A stretch of DNA of 10,281 nt, taken from the NCBI GenBank assembly GCA_025455285.1, contig JALOMU010000173.1:1-10281 (forward strand). The letters are read 5' to 3'. The stretch comes from Flavihumibacter sp. GTDB taxonomy: Bacteria; Bacteroidota; Bacteroidia; Chitinophagales; Chitinophagaceae. The notes under the pieces are model-generated. The model worked only from the letters and a program-made list of their open reading frames with translations. It did not search any database and was not told the origin of the DNA. Below are positions 6,279 through 10,281 of this stretch, piece after piece. The position numbers and the translations under genes were made by a program. Position 1 is the first letter of the stretch, and each line of letters starts with the position of its first letter.

Positions 6279-7304
6279 TTACAAACCAAACATCGACTTT
6301 TTCTCCTTCAGCTTCGCTAAAGAAGGGTCCATGCGGATGGCTTTTTCGCAGAGTTCTTTGCCTTTGTTGTCTTCCCCTTTTTTAATGTAAGCGATGCCGA
6401 TCATATACACTGCACGGGCTTGCTGCGGATCAATGGTGAGCATTTTGTCCCAGGTTTCAATGGCCTGGTCGGCATTTCCGGAATAGTAATAAGATTCACC
6501 CAGACTGAATAACAACTCCAGGTCCTGGGGTTTGCGTTGCAGTACTTCCTGGTAAAGGGTGATACTTTTATCAAACTGTTTGTTTCCGTAATACGAGTTG
6601 GCAAAATTTTCGAGGAAATCATTGCTGCGCGGATGTCCGGCCGCCAGCGCTTTTTCAAACCAGGGAATGGCTCTGACTTCATCCGGGATGGCGGAATAGG
6701 TCATGGCCGCTTCATACATCCATTTATTATTAGTTGGATCCAGTCGGATGGCCTGCTCGTAGCAACCGGCTGCCCGGCGATAATTATTCATCTCAATGTA
6801 ACAACGGGCTGCGATAAAAGGCATTTGAGCGATGCTGCTGTCTTTTTTCCAGGCTTTTTCAATGGATTCCAGACAACTGCCATAATGCTCCATCTCATAA
6901 TAAGCGCGGGCTGCCAGCCAGTCGAGGTTTGCTTTGGATCCCATGGACCGGGCCTGCTGCACCAGATTTACTGTCTCCTGGAACTGGCGGGTCTGGAAAT
7001 TCAGTTCAGCAAGCTGGCGCACCAGCAACGTATCTTTTGGAGAAATGGCCAGTAATTTTTTATACGTTTCCCTGGCAATCACATAGTAGCGAAGTTCCAG
7101 AGCCATATCTGCCATTCCTTTGAGTGCTTCCGCATTGGAATCGTCGAAACTGGTAGCCTGTTTATATGCATTGTAAGCGGGTAGAAATTCACGACGAGAA
7201 GCGGCTGCTTCTCCCTGTTGCAGATAATGGGATACACTATCCTGTTGCGCCCGGGCAAATTGCACAATAGCAATACATGCAAGAATGGATATCAGCTGTT
7301 TCAT
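6279..7304 (-). CDS. secreted tetratricopeptide-repeat protein
   Basis: The product has 341 residues. The start MKQLISILACIAIVQFARAQ is a typical signal peptide with likely cleavage after ARA or ARAQ, so the protein should sit in the periplasm or at the envelope. The rest is a run of 34-residue TPR helix pairs. Repeats include HYLQQGEAAASRREFLPAYN (27-46), SFDDSNAEALKGMADMALEL, a repeat near 200 with AGCYEQAIRLDPTNNKWMY, another around KQFDKSITLYQEVLQRKPQD, and a last one with GKELCEKAIRMDPSLAKL. TPR arrays bind other proteins and no catalytic domain is present, so no specific role can be assigned. It starts 28 bases after the glgB stop on the same strand, so the two are probably co-transcribed, although a periplasmic scaffold has no obvious link to cytoplasmic branching enzyme. 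The long inverted repeat follows its stop. Confidence 0.88.
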   Translation of the reverse strand: MKQLISILACIAIVQFARAQQDSVSHYLQQGEAAASRREFLPAYNAYKQATSFDDSNAEALKGMADMALELRYYVIARETYKKLLAISPKDTLLVRQLAELNFQTRQFQETVNLVQQARSMGSKANLDWLAARAYYEMEHYGSCLESIEKAWKKDSSIAQMPFIAARCYIEMNNYRRAAGCYEQAIRLDPTNNKWMYEAAMTYSAIPDEVRAIPWFEKALAAGHPRSNDFLENFANSYYGNKQFDKSITLYQEVLQRKPQDLELLFSLGESYYYSGNADQAIETWDKMLTIDPQQARAVYMIGIAYIKKGEDNKGKELCEKAIRMDPSLAKLKEKKSMFGL

Positions 7305-7332
7305 AGTAATTGGAAGGTGGGCAAGAGCCCTT

Positions 7333-9288
7333 TTATTTGAGTACTACAGCCCCTAACGGAGGGAGATGCAGGTTTATTTCAAACAATTTGTTGTTTTTAT
7401 CCACCTCGGTTACAATCGGATCCGGGTTAAAAACATCGCCAGTTCCCCAATATTCGGTTCCATTGCTGTTGAAAATTTCCTTCCATGCTGATTTTCCATA
7501 GGTTACTACTTTCCAGTTCCGCCGCACTTCAGGTGTCATATTTAAAATTACTAAAATATCTTCTTCCGGCTGCTCTCCTTTCCGACGATAAACCATTATT
7601 GATTCTGCCCGATGGTTCAGGTCTACCCATTCAAATCCACCCTGTTCAAACTGTTTTTCATACAGTGCAGGTTCTGCTTTTAAAAGATGGCAAAGTGCTT
7701 TTACACAATTTTTCATACCTGCATGGCTATCGAATTGCAGCAATTCCCAGGGAAGCTCTGATTTGTAATTCCATTCCGTGGTAGAACCAAATTCGTTGCC
7801 CATGAATAACAATTTACCTCCTGGATGCGTGAACATGTAGGTGTACAATAAACGCAGATTGGCAAATTTCTGCCATTCATCGCCGGGCATTTTATAGAGC
7901 ATCGGACTTTTACCGTGTACAACTTCGTCGTGGCTCAGCGGCAGCATGAAGTTTTCATCATAATAGTACATCATGCTGAATGTAAACAAATCCTGATTGA
8001 ACTGTCGAAACAGCGGATCGTTTTTGAAGAAGCGTAAAGTATCGTGCATCCATCCCATCATCCATTTCATGCCAAAACCGAGGCCGCCTTCAAAAGTAGG
8101 TTTGGATACTCCGGGCCAGTCAGTTGCTTCTTCTGCAATGGTCTGCACATCAGGAAAATCACGGAAAATAGTTTCGTTGAAATCTTTGATGAACGCGATT
8201 GCTTCCAGATTGCCATCCCCCCCGAATTCATTCGGTTCCCACTGGCCTTCATTCCTGCTATAATTTAATTTCAACATGGAGGAAACAGCATCTACCCGAA
8301 ATCCATCAATATGAAACTGATCAAACCAAAACCGTGCATTGCTGATCAGAAAGGATTTTACTTCTCCCCTTTTATAATTGAAAATATAGGAGTTCCAGTC
8401 GGGATGATAACCTTTGCGCATATCGGCATACTCATAAGTGTGCGTACCATCAAACATATAGAGACCATGAGAATCGTAGGGGAAATGCGAGGGTACCCAA
8501 TCCAGGATTACACCAATTCCTTCCTGGTGAAACGCATCGATCATTGCTTTGAATTCCTGTGGTGATCCAAACCTGGAGGTGGGTGCGAAATAACCGGTAC
8601 CCTGGTAACCCCAACTCCCGTCAAACGGGTGTTCCATTACCGGCATAAATTCTACATGCGTAAATCCCATTTCCTTTACATAAGGAACGAGTCTGGCTGT
8701 GATCTGTTCATAGGTGTTATACGTTTCTTCATCGTGTTTATTCGGGCGCATCCAACTGGCCAGGTGCACTTCATACACACTCCAGGGTGCTTTCAGGGAG
8801 TTGTGGGTTTTACGCGTCTTCATCCATTCACTGTCTTTCCAGGCATAGTGCGAATCCCAGGTAATGGATGCAGTTAATGGTCTTTTTTCCCAGAATCTTG
8901 CAAAGGGATCTCCTTTATCTACTTCAATTCCCTGGAAACCTTTGATGCGGTATTTGTAAACTTCTCCCAATCCGAGCTTCGGAATAAATCCTTCCCATAC
9001 ACCACTTTTATCCCAGCGCGGATAAAGCTCGTATTCATTGTTGCGCCAGTCGTTGAAATTTCCTTTTACTGAAACACTGGTTGCATTGGGGGCCCATACG
9101 GCAAAATAAATACCCCAGGTTTCCAGGACCTGAATGGAATGTGATCCGAATTTTTCATATAGGCGATAGTGGGTACCCTGCTGAAAATTGCGTATATCCT
9201 CCTCCGTTAGCAAAGAATAGTTCCAAACTCTGTTTGATGTATCGATAAAATTATCTTGTTCGTAGGAAGGTCCTGGTAATGAAGACAT
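7333..9288 (-). CDS. glgB: 1,4-alpha-glucan branching enzyme
   Basis: GlgB makes alpha-1,6 branches in glycogen by cutting an alpha-1,4 chain and re-attaching it. From the ATG at 9288 the product is 651 residues. A short N-terminal segment leads to a CBM48 module (YFAVWAPN at 61-68, GNFNDW at 76-81), followed by the GH13 barrel and a C-terminal beta domain. Conserved regions are DWVPSHF (263-269); GFRVDAVSSM, with nucleophile Asp333; TIAEEATDWP, with acid/base Glu386; and PLSHDEVVHG, with Asp454. These match E. coli GlgB D405, E458 and D526, so this is the bacterial GlgB type and is probably active. The frame can be extended to a TTG at 9399, but those 37 residues overlap the divergent receptor gene and look like its antisense. 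The TPR gene follows closely; other glg genes are not in view. Confidence 0.97.
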   Translation of the reverse strand: MSSLPGPSYEQDNFIDTSNRVWNYSLLTEEDIRNFQQGTHYRLYEKFGSHSIQVLETWGIYFAVWAPNATSVSVKGNFNDWRNNEYELYPRWDKSGVWEGFIPKLGLGEVYKYRIKGFQGIEVDKGDPFARFWEKRPLTASITWDSHYAWKDSEWMKTRKTHNSLKAPWSVYEVHLASWMRPNKHDEETYNTYEQITARLVPYVKEMGFTHVEFMPVMEHPFDGSWGYQGTGYFAPTSRFGSPQEFKAMIDAFHQEGIGVILDWVPSHFPYDSHGLYMFDGTHTYEYADMRKGYHPDWNSYIFNYKRGEVKSFLISNARFWFDQFHIDGFRVDAVSSMLKLNYSRNEGQWEPNEFGGDGNLEAIAFIKDFNETIFRDFPDVQTIAEEATDWPGVSKPTFEGGLGFGMKWMMGWMHDTLRFFKNDPLFRQFNQDLFTFSMMYYYDENFMLPLSHDEVVHGKSPMLYKMPGDEWQKFANLRLLYTYMFTHPGGKLLFMGNEFGSTTEWNYKSELPWELLQFDSHAGMKNCVKALCHLLKAEPALYEKQFEQGGFEWVDLNHRAESIMVYRRKGEQPEEDILVILNMTPEVRRNWKVVTYGKSAWKEIFNSNGTEYWGTGDVFNPDPIVTEVDKNNKLFEINLHLPPLGAVVLK

Positions 9289-9320
9289 AACGTTCTGGTT
9301 GTCTTTAAAATTAAGGGAAA

Positions 9321-9402
9321 ATGCGGGTAATTGGGTGTTTTTAAATTGTTTGGCTTTTAACGAAGTATTAGTGATCAGCGGTAAACTATCAGGGGACAAA
9401 TT
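9321..9402 (+). other. likely broken 5' end (start and signal peptide) of the outer-membrane receptor gene
   Basis: The receptor frame is closed by TAA at 9382 and has no usable start. An ATG at 9321 after AAGGGAAA reads MRVIGCF and stops at 9342. The next frame then reads FLNCLAFNEVLVISGKLSG, a hydrophobic segment leading into ISGKL, which fits the usual opening of the receptor's N-terminal domain. One extra T in the T5 run at 9338-9342, and one extra G or A in GGGG (9392-9395) or AAA (9398-9400), would join all three pieces into a single frame. Whether this is sequence error or true decay cannot be decided here. Confidence 0.5.
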
Positions 9403-10281
9403 GCAGATACCTCTGAAAAAAAACCACTTGTAAATGCAGTGGTTGCTTTACTCTCTCCCGACTCTGTTTTATTACAACATTCAAGAACTGATGCAAAGGG
9501 GAATTTTGTGTTGAAAGCTGCAGACGGTAAGCCCTTTTTATTACTTGTTAGTTATCCCAAATTTGCAGATTTTCTGGATGTTGTGAATCCTGTTGGATCT
9601 GAGTTCAATCTTGGAAAAATCAATCTCATTAAAAAATCCGTGTTGCTCGAAGAAGTAATCGTTTCCCAGAAAATCGGGGCTATTCGTATGAAAGGCGATA
9701 CATTGGAGTTTCGTGCAGATAGTTTCGCCGTTCGCCAGGGAGCGAATGTAGAAGAGTTATTGAAGCGGTTGCCAGGGCTTCAGGTCAATCAGAAAGGGGA
9801 AATCACGGCCCAGGGGGAAAGAGTGCAGAAAGTACTGGTAGACGGTGAAGAGTTTTTCAGTGATGACCCTGCGGTTGTAACACAAAATCTTCAGGCTGAT
9901 GCCATCGAAAAAGTGCAGGTGTTTGATAAAAAAAGTGAACAGGCCACCTTCACCGGAATTGATGATGGTGAAAAACAAAAGACGATCAATTTAACCCTTA
10001 AAGAAGACCGGAAAAAGGGGTATTTCGGAAAGGCTAAGTTAAGCGGCGGACTACCCGATTATTTTGAGAACGAAGCAATGATTAATGCGTTTAAGGGTAA
10101 ACGTAAGTTAGCAGCGTATGGTACGATGGCCAATACGGGAAAGGCCGGCCTGAGCTGGCAGGATAATGACCGGTTTGGCGGTGGTTCCAATATGGAATAC
10201 AACGAAGAAGACGGGTATTTTTATTCCTTTTCGGAGTCGGATGAATTTAATACCTGGGGCGGCCAATACAATGGGGAAGGC
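9385..10281 (+). CDS. outer-membrane beta-barrel receptor with carboxypeptidase-like N-terminal domain, partial and 5'-disrupted
   Basis: An open frame of 299 codons runs off the right edge. It starts with a carboxypeptidase-regulatory-like beta-sandwich: EKKPLVNAVVALLSPDSVLL, then TDAKGNFVLKA. A TonB-receptor plug-like region follows with KGDTLEFRADSF, NVEELLKRLPGLQV, GEITAQGERVQKVLVDGEEF and FFSDDPAVVTQNL. The barrel begins with NLTLKEDRKKGYFGKAKLSG. This is the order of the large Bacteroidota family of outer-membrane beta-barrel proteins related to TonB-dependent receptors, usually 800-950 residues. The substrate cannot be told, and no SusD partner is visible. The frame lacks a start codon and signal peptide because of an apparent frameshift upstream, so it would be non-functional if the sequence is exact. 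It diverges from glgB, only about 32 bases apart if the ATG at 9321 is the true start. Confidence 0.85.

Noticed and set aside
7305..7332. Small GGGC/GCCC hairpin between glgB and the TPR gene
   Set aside because: The stem is only 4 pairs, and its T run lies on the plus strand, the wrong side to terminate glgB.
9289..9399. 37-residue N-terminal extension of GlgB from the TTG at 9399
   Set aside because: It overlaps the 5' region of the divergent receptor gene, uses a weak start codon, and precedes a good ATG from which the length is normal.
1..10281. Mobile element, prophage, toxin-antitoxin, defence system or tRNA/rRNA genes
   Set aside because: No transposase, integrase, nuclease, toxin-like small gene pair, terminal inverted repeats or cloverleaf was seen. 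All sizeable frames belong to core or common Bacteroidota genes.

Overview
The window looks like ordinary chromosomal DNA from a Bacteroidota member, most likely a Chitinophagaceae-like organism. The DnaK, ArgS and GlgB sequences, the outer-membrane receptor at the right edge, promoters of the TAnnTTTG type and the scarcity of Shine-Dalgarno sequences all point that way. The family-level placement is an inference from protein style, not from a database search.

Layout, left to right. A truncated malQ (4-alpha-glucanotransferase with two starch-binding domains, minus strand) runs off the left edge. Upstream of it is a 51-residue membrane-protein gene (minus) with its own consensus promoter and a good intrinsic terminator. 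Next comes dnaK (minus), followed by a stem-loop and a tandem heptamer repeat and preceded by a 176-base regulatory gap with a sigma-54-like promoter and several dyads. Beyond that gap is a small GtrA-family membrane protein gene (minus), divergent from argS (plus) with almost no space between them. argS converges on a secreted TPR-protein gene (minus) across a 101-base gap filled by a long imperfect inverted repeat. The TPR gene lies 28 bases downstream of glgB (minus), probably in one transcript. At the right edge is the start of a plus-strand outer-membrane beta-barrel receptor gene whose 5' end appears frameshifted. No gene-free stretch exceeds 300 bases.

Two genes, glgB (branching) and malQ (glucan transfer and breakdown), belong to storage alpha-glucan metabolism, but stress, translation and membrane genes separate them, so they are neighbours rather than one operon. 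dnaK (protein folding) and argS (arginine charging) are housekeeping genes.

I found no mobile element, CRISPR array, RNA gene, defence system or convincing new multi-gene system. The points most worth checking are the disrupted start of the receptor gene, the unusual argS/gtrA start region (both may involve one-base homopolymer undercounts), the dnaK upstream control region, and the small solitary membrane protein.
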